From an uncultured Bacteroidota bacterium (lineage in GTDB: Bacteria; Bacteroidota; Bacteroidia; Flavobacteriales; Flavobacteriaceae): DNA of 64,000 nucleotides. The position numbers and the translations under genes were made by a program. Within the stretch, counting starts at the first letter, position 1; each line of letters starts with the position of its first letter. Below the pieces are notes generated by a model, which was not told the DNA's origin, searched no databases, and saw only the letters and a program-made list of their open reading frames with translations. Shown here in pieces: positions 20,896 through 31,420 of this stretch. The DNA lies in assembly GCA_902512755.1 (NCBI GenBank), contig CABXKB010000001.1, forward strand, positions 1 to 64,000, in the 5' to 3' direction.

Positions 20896-22149
20896 TAAAT
20901 TTTCCGATGAAATATTAGGGCTAAACTCAAAACATTCCAAAGAAAAATATTTAGTTGAAGCTAAAAGATGGTCAAATATATCAGAGGTTATATGCTCATA
21001 GTTTTTCCATTCTTTGTCCTTGCTAAAAACATAAACTTCTAAAGGTATACCCTGGGCGGAAGGTGCTAGTTGTCTACACATTATTGTCATTTTTGTGTTT
21101 ACTTCCGGATGGCTCTCTAAATAAGCTTCTGTATAATTACGAAACAAGCCTAAGTTTGTAAGATTTCTTCCGTTTATTAATAAACTCTTATTTGCCTTTT
21201 GTTCAATATTTACAGCCTCAATTTCAGCACTTTTTTTTCTAAGAAAATCAGTTAAAAGCTCAATTTCTTCTAATTTTTTAATTTCTATGCTTTCCAAAAA
21301 TCGAATGCTACTAACTTTTATAAGTAGTGAGCGTTTTATTCTTCTTCCAGAGGATTCACTCATGCCTCTCCAGTTAATAAAAGAATCTGAAATTAATTTA
21401 TAAGTAGGAATGGATGTAATGGTTTTGTCAAAGTTTTGAACTTGGACAGTTGAGAGGCTAATAGAAATAACATCTCCGTCAGCATTATTATTTGGCATAC
21501 TAATCCAGTCTCCAATACGAACAGTATCGTTAACAGCAATCTGTACGCTCGCTACAAATCCAAGAATAGTATCCTTAAATACAAAAAGTAGAACTGCAGA
21601 TAAAGCTCCTAACGCAGTAACAAAACTCCAAACATTTTTCCCTGTTAAGATTGAAAGAATTAGAATACCTCCCATAAACCAGAGAAAAATCATTACAACT
21701 TGAACATAACTATCCAACGGCTTATCTCGAAGAGCGGGGATGGTTTTTAAATAATCTATTAGACTTTTTAGTACTGCTCGAACAATACTTAGAAATACAA
21801 TTACAGTGATTGCCTCTATAATATTTTTTGCACCAATATACATGGCTTCGTACTTGGATTCAAAAAGATTAGGAATATAGGTGAAAATAAAAAACAGAAG
21901 CGGGATGTAAGATAATAGACCAGGCACCTTATTTTTAAGAAGCGAGTCGTCAAATGAAGATTTAGTCCTTTTAGCAATTCGATTAAATATTCCAATAACA
22001 ATCTTTCTGGAAACCCAAAATATAACCCTCCCAACCAAAAGAATTAAAAAAAACAACAGTACTATGGCAATGTTTTCTGCCCAAAAGGTTGAGATACCGT
22101 TTTCTTCTAATACATGAATTAAATAGCTACTTAGTTTCAAAGAATTCAT
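20893..22149 (-). CDS. mechanosensitive ion channel (MscS family)
   Basis: TALGALSAVLLFVFKDTILGFVASVQIAVNDTVRIGDWISMP. Confidence 0.93.
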   Translation of the reverse strand: MNSLKLSSYLIHVLEENGISTFWAENIAIVLLFFLILLVGRVIFWVSRKIVIGIFNRIAKRTKSSFDDSLLKNKVPGLLSYIPLLFFIFTYIPNLFESKYEAMYIGAKNIIEAITVIVFLSIVRAVLKSLIDYLKTIPALRDKPLDSYVQVVMIFLWFMGGILILSILTGKNVWSFVTALGALSAVLLFVFKDTILGFVASVQIAVNDTVRIGDWISMPNNNADGDVISISLSTVQVQNFDKTITSIPTYKLISDSFINWRGMSESSGRRIKRSLLIKVSSIRFLESIEIKKLEEIELLTDFLRKKSAEIEAVNIEQKANKSLLINGRNLTNLGLFRNYTEAYLESHPEVNTKMTIMCRQLAPSAQGIPLEVYVFSKDKEWKNYEHITSDIFDHLLASTKYFSLECFEFSPNISSENL

Positions 22150-22176
22150 AAATAACGTTTTTGTAAAAGTAAGCTT

Positions 22177-23580
22177 TTAGTTTTCAATGGTTTTAACAGT
22201 TAAAGCGTATTTCGCAATTGCAATTGTTAGGGCTTTATAATCATCAATGTTAGTCAAAGGATTCATCATTACTGTTCTTAGGTAACGTTTTTTATTGATA
22301 AGACAGGATGTAATATAAAACTCCCCAGAGTTTATCAATTCATAGCGTAATGCTAGTTGTTGCTGATCTTCATAAATTTCAGGCATGTATTGAAAGCACA
22401 AAATATTTGACTCTGGAGGATAAGGACAATAGAAGTCTTCGTGATTGTTGAGATAGTTGTATAAATTTTGAGTCTGTAGAAAACTATTTTCGATAAATTC
22501 AACTAGGGCTTGCTGTCCTTCAATAGCAAAACTCCAGAAGAGTTTGGTTCCAAGTGCAGATTTGGTGCATTCTATGGTAAAGGGCATAGAATCTATTCCA
22601 ATCGCTTCATTTTCATGAAACACATAGCTTCCCTTTTGATGAAAACTATTCCACATTTGTTCTTGTCTCTTAAAGAGTACAGCAGTGCATAGAGCAGGTA
22701 CACGTAACATTTTATGTGCATCCCAAATTACAGAGTCTGCTTCTTCAATTCCCTTAACTTTTTTTCGATGCTCTTTAGATAGTAAGGCAACAGCCCCGTG
22801 TGCTCCATCAACATGAAACCATAATCGATGTTTTTTACAGAAAGCCGCCATTTCTTCTAATGGATCAAAAAGCCCCGTAGAAGTAGCACATGCATTAGCA
22901 ACTAAAGCCATGACACGTTTTCCTTTTTTTTTAATTTGAGTATAAACTTCTTCTAAAGTTGAAGTAATAACAACTTCATTTTCGTCTACTGGAATAGGTA
23001 CAAAAGCTTTTTTGCCCATCCCCATTATTGAGAGTGCTCGTAATATAGAATAATGTGCAGTACTGGGTCCCATAACAACTAAATCTTCTGGAGTTCCATC
23101 CTCCCAAGCATTTGGAGCAATTGTTGCACGAGCCGAAGACAAGGCGGTCAGATTAGCAATAGAACCTCCATGGGTTAGTATTCCACTACCGTTTTGATTT
23201 AAACGACTAAAATCACAAAGATTTTTCCCTTTAAACCATCCAAGCTTCTTTAACATAAAGTTGATCATAAAACCTTCAAGTGTTGCACCTGCCGGTCCCA
23301 TTTCATAAAGTGAACTAGGATTATTAATGGTTCCATTTATCCAATCAGGAATACCCGAAAGGTCGTGAGGTACAGCGACCTGGTGACCCATATATCTTGG
23401 ATTTTTTAAATGGTTTGTATTTTCAAGATAATTAGATATGAAATTATTAATTTGTTGGGCGCTTTGAAAGCCGTCCTCAAAAAGAGATTCTACTTGTAGT
23501 ACCTTCGATATTTCTTCTGGTGATTTTTGTTTTAATACCAATTCACCTTCAGATGTGCTTTTTTTGATGTAGCTTTCCAA
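22177..23580 (-). CDS. pyridoxal-dependent group II decarboxylase; 5' end uncertain (see findings)
   Basis: GSIANLTALSSARA, VDGAHGAVALLSKEHR, DSVIWDAHKMLRVPALCTAVLFK; called start is TTG with no in-frame ATG upstream. Confidence 0.88.
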   Translation of the reverse strand: MESYIKKSTSEGELVLKQKSPEEISKVLQVESLFEDGFQSAQQINNFISNYLENTNHLKNPRYMGHQVAVPHDLSGIPDWINGTINNPSSLYEMGPAGATLEGFMINFMLKKLGWFKGKNLCDFSRLNQNGSGILTHGGSIANLTALSSARATIAPNAWEDGTPEDLVVMGPSTAHYSILRALSIMGMGKKAFVPIPVDENEVVITSTLEEVYTQIKKKGKRVMALVANACATSTGLFDPLEEMAAFCKKHRLWFHVDGAHGAVALLSKEHRKKVKGIEEADSVIWDAHKMLRVPALCTAVLFKRQEQMWNSFHQKGSYVFHENEAIGIDSMPFTIECTKSALGTKLFWSFAIEGQQALVEFIENSFLQTQNLYNYLNNHEDFYCPYPPESNILCFQYMPEIYEDQQQLALRYELINSGEFYITSCLINKKRYLRTVMMNPLTNIDDYKALTIAIAKYALTVKTIEN

Positions 23581-23730
23581 GGCTTTTGCTACACTATTTT
23601 TGACATCGACAAAATCGAGTTGGATTTTATTTAATTTTTTTTTCTTGATGATTTCTTTTCTTCAAAATTAAACCAAATATCAATCATCATAAAATATTTA
23701 TAAATCAATCTTTGACTAAGATGCTTTGAA

Positions 23731-25026
23731 TTAGAATCCAAATTTTTCAGGAAGCCAAAGTGTGATTTGAGGAAAGTAAGTAATAAGGCCTAAAGCGATA
23801 ATCATAGCTATAAATAATGGGAATAGAGGTTTAATCACTTTTTCAATACTAGTTTTAGCAACACTAACACCAACAAATAATACCGTTCCCACTGGAGGTG
23901 TACAAAGTCCAATACATAGGTTTACAACCATGATAATTCCAAACTGAATTGGATCGATTCCTATAGATTTTACTACAGGTAAAAATATTGGAGTAAAGAT
24001 TAGTACTGCTGGTGTCATATCCATAAAAACTCCTACAAATAAAAGTATGAGATTGATCATTAAAAGAATAATAATTTTATTATCACTAATACCAAGTAAA
24101 AAATCACTAAGATTTTGAGGAATATTTTCATAAGACATAACCCACGACATGCTCATTGAGCAGGCGATTAATAACAAAACAATTGCACTAGTTTTTGATG
24201 AATCAAGAAAAATTTTTGATAAGTTTTTAAATTTAATTTGCTTATAAAGAATACCTAAAATAAGAGTGTATAAGACAGCAACTGCTGAAGCTTCTGTAGC
24301 AGTAAAGAATCCAGCCACAATCCCTCCAATTACAATAAAGAGCAAAAACAAACTGGGTAATGCAATTATGAAACTAGAAAACATTTCTTTAACACTACTA
24401 CTTTGGGATATTGGATAGCCTTTTCGTTTTGCCCAAATTGACGCAACAAGCATAAGAAAAAAACAAGTAAGCATGCCAGGAACATATCCGGCAAGAAATA
24501 ACGCAGCAATAGAAACTCCTCCACTAGCTAAAGAATAAACAATCAATATGTTACTTGGTGGAATTACTAAGCCCATAGTAGAAGAGGTTATATTCACAGC
24601 TGCTCCGTATTCCTTATCATAACCCTCTTTTTCCATCTCAGGACCTAAAATTCCACCTATAGCAGAAGCAGATGCCATAGCCGATCCAGCAATTGCTCCC
24701 ATCATCATAGCTGAAATAATATTAATTAAAGCTAGTCCTCCGGGTAAGGTGCCTATTAGAGATTTAGCAAAACGTATCAAGCGCTCTGCAATTCCACCAT
24801 GAGTCATAAGTTGACCTGAAAGAATAAAAAATGGAATTGCTAATAAAGTAAAACTGTCTAAACCTGTGGCCATTCTTTGAGCAATTGTAGTTACAGCTGC
24901 TAAACTTGGTAAATTAATCAATAGTGTCAAAAGGGATGAAATAGCAATACTCCAAGCTACAGGTGTACCGACACTTATTAATAAGAAAAAACTCATAACT
25001 AATATTAAAACTGTTAAAGCTTCCAT
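23731..25026 (-). CDS. dctM: TRAP transporter large permease (DctM)
   Basis: GTPVAWSIAISSL, FFILSGQLMTHGGIAERLIRFAKSLIG, SSTMGLVIPPSNILIVYSL. Confidence 0.95.
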   Translation of the reverse strand: MEALTVLILVMSFFLLISVGTPVAWSIAISSLLTLLINLPSLAAVTTIAQRMATGLDSFTLLAIPFFILSGQLMTHGGIAERLIRFAKSLIGTLPGGLALINIISAMMMGAIAGSAMASASAIGGILGPEMEKEGYDKEYGAAVNITSSTMGLVIPPSNILIVYSLASGGVSIAALFLAGYVPGMLTCFFLMLVASIWAKRKGYPISQSSSVKEMFSSFIIALPSLFLLFIVIGGIVAGFFTATEASAVAVLYTLILGILYKQIKFKNLSKIFLDSSKTSAIVLLLIACSMSMSWVMSYENIPQNLSDFLLGISDNKIIILLMINLILLFVGVFMDMTPAVLIFTPIFLPVVKSIGIDPIQFGIIMVVNLCIGLCTPPVGTVLFVGVSVAKTSIEKVIKPLFPLFIAMIIALGLITYFPQITLWLPEKFGF

Positions 25027-25029
25027 AAA

Positions 25030-25491
25030 TTAACTTTTCTCTTGGGTAATTTTATAAAAAATAATTAATAGACCACTAATAGGAATAATTGAGTAGACGA
25101 GGGCCAAAGGAATTTGGAGTGAAGGAGAATACTGTTCTAACTTTGAGGTAATATAAACTAAATGAATTCCCCCAATAAACATAACAAAAAGTGCAAAGCT
25201 CAATATAGAAAGTAGTACAAAACGATTCATGAATCTTTGAATGGATTCATTGAATTTTTGTGCGAAAAAATTAATTGTGACATGTTCGTTTTTTCCAGAA
25301 ATGTACGCTGCTCCCAAAACACCTAACCAGATCATAAGGTAGCGTGCTAACTCATGGGTAAAAGAACTGGGGTTCGAGGTTAAAAAGCGAGTAAAAACTT
25401 GCCAAATAACATTTATCACCATTCCTCCAAGAATTAAAACTAAAAATCCCTCTACGATTTTATTAACCTTTACTCTAATCTTTTTCATCAC
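25030..25491 (-). CDS. dctQ: TRAP transporter small permease (DctQ)
   Basis: Four-TM protein, FTRFLTSNPSSFTHELARYLMIWLGVLGAAY, between DctM and DctP. Confidence 0.93.
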   Translation of the reverse strand: MMKKIRVKVNKIVEGFLVLILGGMVINVIWQVFTRFLTSNPSSFTHELARYLMIWLGVLGAAYISGKNEHVTINFFAQKFNESIQRFMNRFVLLSILSFALFVMFIGGIHLVYITSKLEQYSPSLQIPLALVYSIIPISGLLIIFYKITQEKS

Positions 25492-26473
25492 GAATACGTT
25501 TTATAAGTTTAGCCATTTCCGGGTCTTTTTTAAATTCATTATTCATTTGTTGAGTAGCTTTTTGGAAGAGTTTTCTTTTAGGATAACTCACTTTAACTCC
25601 AGCTTCAATAATTGCTTGTAAGGATTCATTTTCAGACTTTGTCCATAGTTCACGTTGATAGGGAACTGAAACATCAAAGGCCTCTTGTAGCCATTTTTGT
25701 TCATATGGTTTCAAATTTTTCCACATATGGGTACTTACCAATAAAACATCAGGAATCATAGTATGTTCGTCAATAATATAGAATTTACAAACTTGATAAT
25801 GTCCAGAGAGATAAAAACTAGGAGGGTTATTTTCTGCACCATCAACAACACCTTGTTCAAGAGCTGTGTATAGTTCACCCCATGAAATTGGTGTAGGGGA
25901 GGCCCCTAATTGACTAACCATATCAAATGCTGAAACACTTTCTTGAACCCTAATTTTTAAGCCTTTTAGGTCTTCAGGTTTTTCAACTGGACTGTCTTTG
26001 GTATAAAAACTTCGACTGCCGGAGTCATAAAATCCTATTCCTTTTAACCAATAATCATCTCCTTCTTTTAACAATTCCTTTCCGATTGGACCATCTAAAA
26101 CTTTGAATAAGTGTTCTTTATCATCAAATAGAAAGGGAAGGCTAAAAATTTTTAGCTTGGGTGCAAAATTCTCCAATACAGCTCCTGATACTTTAGTCAT
26201 ATCTAAACTTCCAATTTGTAGGAGTTCCAAGCATTCACGTTCGCTTCCTAATTGCTGGTTTGGATAAATCTGCAAACGCATTTTACCATTTGAAATTTTT
26301 TTTAGATGCATATCAGCCTTTATCATGGCCTGGTGAACAGAATGACTTATATCTAGACCATGACCTAAGCGAATTAATTTTATGGAATACTCAGATTTAC
26401 AACTTTGATTAAAAAAAAGCATTAGTAACACTACAGCAGAGAAAAAAAATGATTTGGGATTATTGATTTTCAT
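25475..26473 (-). CDS. dctP: TRAP transporter solute-binding protein (DctP), lipoprotein; start moved to MKINNPK
   Basis: LGHGLDISHSVHQAMIKADMHLKKISNGKMRLQIYPNQQLGSERECLELLQIGSLDM; ALEQGVVDGAENNPPSF. Confidence 0.94.
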   Translation of the reverse strand: MKINNPKSFFFSAVVLLMLFFNQSCKSEYSIKLIRLGHGLDISHSVHQAMIKADMHLKKISNGKMRLQIYPNQQLGSERECLELLQIGSLDMTKVSGAVLENFAPKLKIFSLPFLFDDKEHLFKVLDGPIGKELLKEGDDYWLKGIGFYDSGSRSFYTKDSPVEKPEDLKGLKIRVQESVSAFDMVSQLGASPTPISWGELYTALEQGVVDGAENNPPSFYLSGHYQVCKFYIIDEHTMIPDVLLVSTHMWKNLKPYEQKWLQEAFDVSVPYQRELWTKSENESLQAIIEAGVKVSYPKRKLFQKATQQMNNEFKKDPEMAKLIKRIRDEKD

Positions 26474-27798
26474 TAAATTTTTGGTTCCCAGCCTTTGGCA
26501 TACTCTCTCTTCCAATTCTGCATAATCTTTGTATTGTTGAGTATTTTTCCTGTTTGTTGATTAATTTTAAGAGTTTCGCCTGCATCTTGAGCCATATTAG
26601 CTAAATGACATAAAAAAGTGGATATACTAGCATCTTTTATCTCTGCTGTCAAAGGTTTTTCATGTCGTATGGCTTGAAAAAGATTTCCAATATGGTTAAC
26701 ATCCAGTCCGCCTTGGCCTCTAGTGTTGGTTGTTTTACTTATTACACCTTCTTTTTCGGATTTTATTAAGTTACCTTCTAAATCAAAATGTTTGTAGAAA
26801 TTGCGGTCTAGTTGTATTGTTCCTTTACTACCATAGATAGTTACTCCTCGTCCAGGTCTTTTTGGTTGAATCAAACCTCTGCTATGCCCTGTCCAGGTAA
26901 TAAATTTTCCTTCTGGATATTTGAATGTAACTTGCTGATTATCTACAAATTCCCAATCGTCTTGATAAGCATATTTACCTCCAAAGGAAGTAACACTTTC
27001 TGGTAAATTAACATCTAAAGCCCATCGACATATGTCAATCTCGTGAGTGCCATTGTTGTGAACTTCCCCCGTTCCCCACCTTCTGAACCAATGCCAATTA
27101 TACGGGTGAAAGTTATCTTTATATTGAGTTCTAGGAGCTGGACCTTGCCATAAATCCCAATCTAAAGTTTTAGGAATTGGAGTAATTCTACCTATTCCTA
27201 TTGATCCTCTATTATTTGAATAATAGGCTTCACCTTTATATACCTCTCCAATAATTCCATTTCTTATATCATTAATTGCATTAATGCTACTTACAGCTGA
27301 GCGTTGTTGGTTGCCCATTTGAATTTTTAGTCCATATTTATTTTGAGCAGTAACAAGCAATTCGTTTTCATGAGGATTATGACTACAGGGTTTCTCGACA
27401 TAAACATGTTTCCCATTTTGCATGGCCATTATAGTCATCGGAGTATGCCAGTGTTCAGGAGTTGCAATAAAAATTACGTCAATATCTTTATTTTCTACAA
27501 GTTTCCTATAATCCTTTTCTATTTTAGCTATATAGCCTATATTTTCTTTACTCCATTTATTGTGCTCTTCTATTATCGTGTCATCTACATCACAGTTGAA
27601 GAGGATTTTAGCATTATCCTGAAGGTTTATTGCAGCTGCATGAGCTTTTCCTCTACTTCGCACACCTGCAATAGCACAATTTATTCGATCATTTGCACCC
27701 AATATGTTCTTACCAATTATAATATTAGGGCTCATTGAAGCCATTGCGGCAGCACTGAAAGCTGTTTTTTTAATAAAATCTCTTCTTGTATCATCCAT
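26473..27798 (-). CDS. Gfo/Idh/MocA family oxidoreductase with Tat-type N-terminus
   Basis: TRRDFIKKTAFSAAAM Tat-like signal; INCAIAGVRSRGKAHAAAI; VEKPCSHNPHENELL. Confidence 0.92.
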   Translation of the reverse strand: MDDTRRDFIKKTAFSAAAMASMSPNIIIGKNILGANDRINCAIAGVRSRGKAHAAAINLQDNAKILFNCDVDDTIIEEHNKWSKENIGYIAKIEKDYRKLVENKDIDVIFIATPEHWHTPMTIMAMQNGKHVYVEKPCSHNPHENELLVTAQNKYGLKIQMGNQQRSAVSSINAINDIRNGIIGEVYKGEAYYSNNRGSIGIGRITPIPKTLDWDLWQGPAPRTQYKDNFHPYNWHWFRRWGTGEVHNNGTHEIDICRWALDVNLPESVTSFGGKYAYQDDWEFVDNQQVTFKYPEGKFITWTGHSRGLIQPKRPGRGVTIYGSKGTIQLDRNFYKHFDLEGNLIKSEKEGVISKTTNTRGQGGLDVNHIGNLFQAIRHEKPLTAEIKDASISTFLCHLANMAQDAGETLKINQQTGKILNNTKIMQNWKREYAKGWEPKI

Positions 27799-27799
27799 T

Positions 27800-29188
27800 T
27801 TAAAATTCTCTAACTTTTATATTTTTAAATGAAACTTTATCACCATGATCTTGTAAAAGTATTACTCCTTCTGGCCATCTGCCAAAGTGTTCCCATATTT
27901 CATACTTACTTTTTTCTACAAGTGCTTCAAAAGTTTGACTAAAGCGATCAAATTCAACCACTTTAACATGATTTAACCAATGTTCCACCTTTCCGCCATT
28001 AACTATGATTCGAGCATTATTCCAATGGCCAACTCCCTTAAAGTTTTTACCCCTGGCCCCAGTAGTTTTGTTTTCTGCTCGAATTAGATCATAAAGTGAG
28101 CCTACTGATCGATTTCCATTTTTTCCTAATTTATAATCAGGATGTTTTTCATCATCGAGGATTTGAAATTCTAATCCTATAGAAGAACCCTTGTCTTTAT
28201 TTAAGTCGGGTTTTACAAAATATTTAATTCCGCTGTTTGCACCAGTACTCAAGAGAAAATCAACACTTAATTCAAAGTTTCTGAATGATTCTATGGTTAT
28301 AATATCACCACCATTTCTAGATTCTTTTCCATCTGAAGCTTCTACTGTTAGTATACCATCTTTTATTATCCATCCTTTTTCAGGAAAGATTGTTTTTTTT
28401 GCACTACGCCAACCTTTTGTTGTTTTTCCATCCCATAGCATTCTGAAACCAAGACGCTTTTCTTCCTGAGTTAAATTTCCGTCTATATAACTAATATGAG
28501 GAGCTTTATTTGAAGCAATCATTCGATTTTTTTCAAGGTCAGTAATTAAAATCCGGATGTTTTTCCAACGTACTTGTTTTCCTTCTTGTTCAGGTTTAGA
28601 AATTCCATGTACTTGAAATGCAATAAATCCCTCTTTGGTCATATCATCAAATAAATTAGCTGCTTCAACACAATTGACAAAAGTTTTTATTGAATTACCA
28701 ATTGCCTCAATCCTATATTTATTCCAATTACCGTTTATAAAAGCCTTTTGTCCTATTTTATTGCGAGAAAGTGGGTAAAGCCAACCTCTTCGTCCTTCAT
28801 CATATATTCCGCCCGCCCATCTTCTAGGGCTTGTTTCTATTTCACATTGGTATCCGTAAACCCTCCCATCCAAGTAGTTGTTGATACTTTGACTTCTAAA
28901 TTGTACTCCTGAATTTAAATCATTATCAATCAAGACATCAAATTCAAGAATAAAATCAGAATATTTATTTTTTGTGGCCAAGAAACTATTTGGGGTGTTT
29001 AATTTAGATGTACCGATAAGAACACCATCTTTTAAAGTGAAATCGGCTTTACCATTTAATTGAACAAACTCACTGAGATTATTTTTATCAAGTAAATTTT
29101 TCCATTTCGTTTCTTGTCCTTTAATTTGGATAGAGGTAGATGCTAAAAATATAATTAAGAGTAGTATGTCTTTTTTAAAAAGATACAA
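27800..29188 (-). CDS. secreted protein with two DUF1080 (3-keto-disaccharide hydrolase-type) domains
   Basis: Signal peptide; two tandem DUF1080-like halves (WKNLLDKNNLSEFVQLNGKADFTLKDGVL...LNSGVQFRSQSI and RMLWDGKTTKGWRSAKKTIFPEKGWIIKDGIL...ANSGIKYFVKP). Confidence 0.88.
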   Translation of the reverse strand: MYLFKKDILLLIIFLASTSIQIKGQETKWKNLLDKNNLSEFVQLNGKADFTLKDGVLIGTSKLNTPNSFLATKNKYSDFILEFDVLIDNDLNSGVQFRSQSINNYLDGRVYGYQCEIETSPRRWAGGIYDEGRRGWLYPLSRNKIGQKAFINGNWNKYRIEAIGNSIKTFVNCVEAANLFDDMTKEGFIAFQVHGISKPEQEGKQVRWKNIRILITDLEKNRMIASNKAPHISYIDGNLTQEEKRLGFRMLWDGKTTKGWRSAKKTIFPEKGWIIKDGILTVEASDGKESRNGGDIITIESFRNFELSVDFLLSTGANSGIKYFVKPDLNKDKGSSIGLEFQILDDEKHPDYKLGKNGNRSVGSLYDLIRAENKTTGARGKNFKGVGHWNNARIIVNGGKVEHWLNHVKVVEFDRFSQTFEALVEKSKYEIWEHFGRWPEGVILLQDHGDKVSFKNIKVREF

Positions 29189-29288
29189 TTTGTAGGGATT
29201 TTGTAATATTATAAGTTATCCTAATATAGCAAAAGTTTTTGTTAAATTGCAGATGCCAAAATTTGTATATTTTAATTTAATTCTAAGT

Positions 29289-30482
29289 ATGGCATCGCGA
29301 AGATCCTTTATTAAAAAAAGTGCCGTTGCTTTTAGTGCACCACTAATAACTCCCAAATCACATCTATTTTCCATATTTAAAAGTTCACCTTTAAAACAGC
29401 TGAATATTGGTGTTATAGGAACTGGAGATCGTGGCCAAGGACTAATAAAACTTATTAATAAAATTGATGGTATGAGATTGATTGCAATATGTGATAATCT
29501 TCAGTTTCGATTAGATCAGGCTGCAAAAATATCTCCAAAATCCAAAAAATATTCTAATTACAAGGAGCTGCTTTCCAATAAAAATTTAGATGCTGTAATT
29601 ATTAGTACGCCACTTAATTCACATGCATCTATTGCTTGTGATGCTGTAGATGCATCTTTACATATTTATTGTGAAAAAACTATGGTAAAAGGAGATATAA
29701 GTACTATAAGTTTGGTTAAAAAAGTAAAAAAGAATCACAATAAAATCTTTCAGACTGGTCATCAATATCATAGCTCAAGATTATATTCACATATAGTTGA
29801 ATTGGTGCAAGGTGGAGAAATTGGACAAATTAGCGCTATTCAAGCTCAATGGAATCGAAACGGAAATTGGAGAAGACAAGTTCTGGATCCTAAACTTGAA
29901 CGTCAAATTAACTGGAGAATGTACCGTGAATATTCTTATGGCCTTACAGCTGAACTTAGTTCACATCAAATTGATTTTTCCAATTGGCTTCTTAGATCAA
30001 CCCCAAAAAAAGTTATAGGCTTTGGTGGTATTGATTATTGGAAAGATGGCCGTGAAACTTATGATAACATTCATCTAACTTATTCCTATCCGAATGGTGT
30101 AAAGGCGAGTTTTACATGTCTTACCTCAAATGGAAAAGATGACTATCAAATTAAGGTAATGGGTGACAAGGCTACTATCATGATAGGTTATAAAGATGCT
30201 TGGATATATCCTGAAGGTAAATACAATAAAGTTATAGGGGATGTTGATGGTGTTTCAGGAGCAACTTCAAGTTGGATAGAGGGCAAGGGGAATCCTATTA
30301 AATTTGATCATAAAGAGCCAACTCACCAAGCTCTTGAAGATTTTAGATATGCAATAATTAATGATGCAACTCCAATGTCAAGTGTAAAAAGCGGTGCAGC
30401 TGTAGCATTTGCCGTAGATATGGGGATACGTGCAATGGATACCGAACAAGTAGTTTCTTGGGATCCAAAATATAATCTATAA
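29289..30482 (+). CDS. Gfo/Idh/MocA family oxidoreductase with Tat-type N-terminus (start moved to MASRRSF)
   Basis: MASRRSFIKKSAVAFSAP Tat-like signal; LNIGVIGTGDRGQGLIKLI; YCEKTMVKG. Confidence 0.92.
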   Translation: MASRRSFIKKSAVAFSAPLITPKSHLFSIFKSSPLKQLNIGVIGTGDRGQGLIKLINKIDGMRLIAICDNLQFRLDQAAKISPKSKKYSNYKELLSNKNLDAVIISTPLNSHASIACDAVDASLHIYCEKTMVKGDISTISLVKKVKKNHNKIFQTGHQYHSSRLYSHIVELVQGGEIGQISAIQAQWNRNGNWRRQVLDPKLERQINWRMYREYSYGLTAELSSHQIDFSNWLLRSTPKKVIGFGGIDYWKDGRETYDNIHLTYSYPNGVKASFTCLTSNGKDDYQIKVMGDKATIMIGYKDAWIYPEGKYNKVIGDVDGVSGATSSWIEGKGNPIKFDHKEPTHQALEDFRYAIINDATPMSSVKSGAAVAFAVDMGIRAMDTEQVVSWDPKYNL

Positions 30483-30483
30483 T

Positions 30484-31287
30484 ATGTTTGAATTAAAAGA
30501 TAAAGTAATCGTCTTAACTGGGGCCACTGGTGTATTAGGAGGCGAACTGGCATTAAGTTTAGCCAAAGCCAATGCAAAGTTGGTGATTTTGGGAAGGAAT
30601 CAAGGATTACTAGATGAATTAAAGAAAAAATTAATTCATTTAACTTATGTAGAATATCATGTTGTAAATGTTTTGGACCGTCATGAATTAGAGAAAGTTC
30701 GAACCTCCATAATCCAAACTTTGGGTCAAATTGATTCTTTAATTAATGCGGTAGGCGGAAATCTTCCTGGAGCTGTTATTCCTGATGATAAAACCATTTT
30801 TGATCTTTCAGAAACTGATTTTGATGAGGTTGTTGAAATGAATCTAAAAGGAACTATTTTACCTTCAATAGTGTTTGGCGAGATAATAGCAAAACAAGGA
30901 AAAGGAAGTATTGTGAATTATTCTTCAATGACTGTAGATAGAGTTATGACAAGAGTCGTCGGTTATTCTGCAGCTAAAGCTGCAATGGAAAATTTTACAC
31001 GATGGATGGCTGTAGAGATGGCTTTAAAATTTGGAGAAGGGATTCGAGTAAACGCTATAGCCCCAGGGTTTTTTATTGGAAAGCAAAATAAAAAATTATT
31101 ATTAAATGAGGATGGAAGTTTGACTGACCGCGGAAAAAAAATTATTCAAAATACACCTATGAAACGTTTTGGCAAGCCTGAGGAATTAAATGGTGTAATA
31201 CATTTTTTGTGCAGTGATAGTTCTAAATTTATAACTGGTGTTGTTTTACCAGTTGATGGTGGTTTTAGTGCATTCAGTGGAGTTTAA
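30484..31287 (+). CDS. SDR-family oxidoreductase, probable D-mannonate oxidoreductase/fructuronate reductase
   Basis: VIVLTGATGVLGGELAL, NAVGGNLPG, YSAAKAAMENFTRWMAVE, GVVLPVDGGFSAFSGV; upstream of uxuA. Confidence 0.85.
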   Translation: MFELKDKVIVLTGATGVLGGELALSLAKANAKLVILGRNQGLLDELKKKLIHLTYVEYHVVNVLDRHELEKVRTSIIQTLGQIDSLINAVGGNLPGAVIPDDKTIFDLSETDFDEVVEMNLKGTILPSIVFGEIIAKQGKGSIVNYSSMTVDRVMTRVVGYSAAKAAMENFTRWMAVEMALKFGEGIRVNAIAPGFFIGKQNKKLLLNEDGSLTDRGKKIIQNTPMKRFGKPEELNGVIHFLCSDSSKFITGVVLPVDGGFSAFSGV

Positions 31288-31337
31288 ATATGTATATAAA
31301 ATAGCTTTATAATTATTTTTTTGTTCAAACTTTATGC

Positions 31338-31420
31338 AAATCAATCTTTTATTTAGTTTCTTATTTCTAGAATCTAAATTTTTATGAAAGCAAAAGTGTA
31401 ATTTGAAAAAATAAGTAATA
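31338..31420 (-). pseudogene. decayed remnant of a dctM 3' end plus its 3' flank
   Basis: Hand alignment to 23702-23785: about 65 of 84 positions identical with one 1-nt gap; stop codon and short indel disrupt frame. Confidence 0.75.

Noticed and set aside
27343-27738. ORF 27343..27738 (plus), 131 aa
   Set aside because: Antisense to the Gfo/Idh gene, rich in Ser/Phe/Tyr as expected for a shadow ORF.
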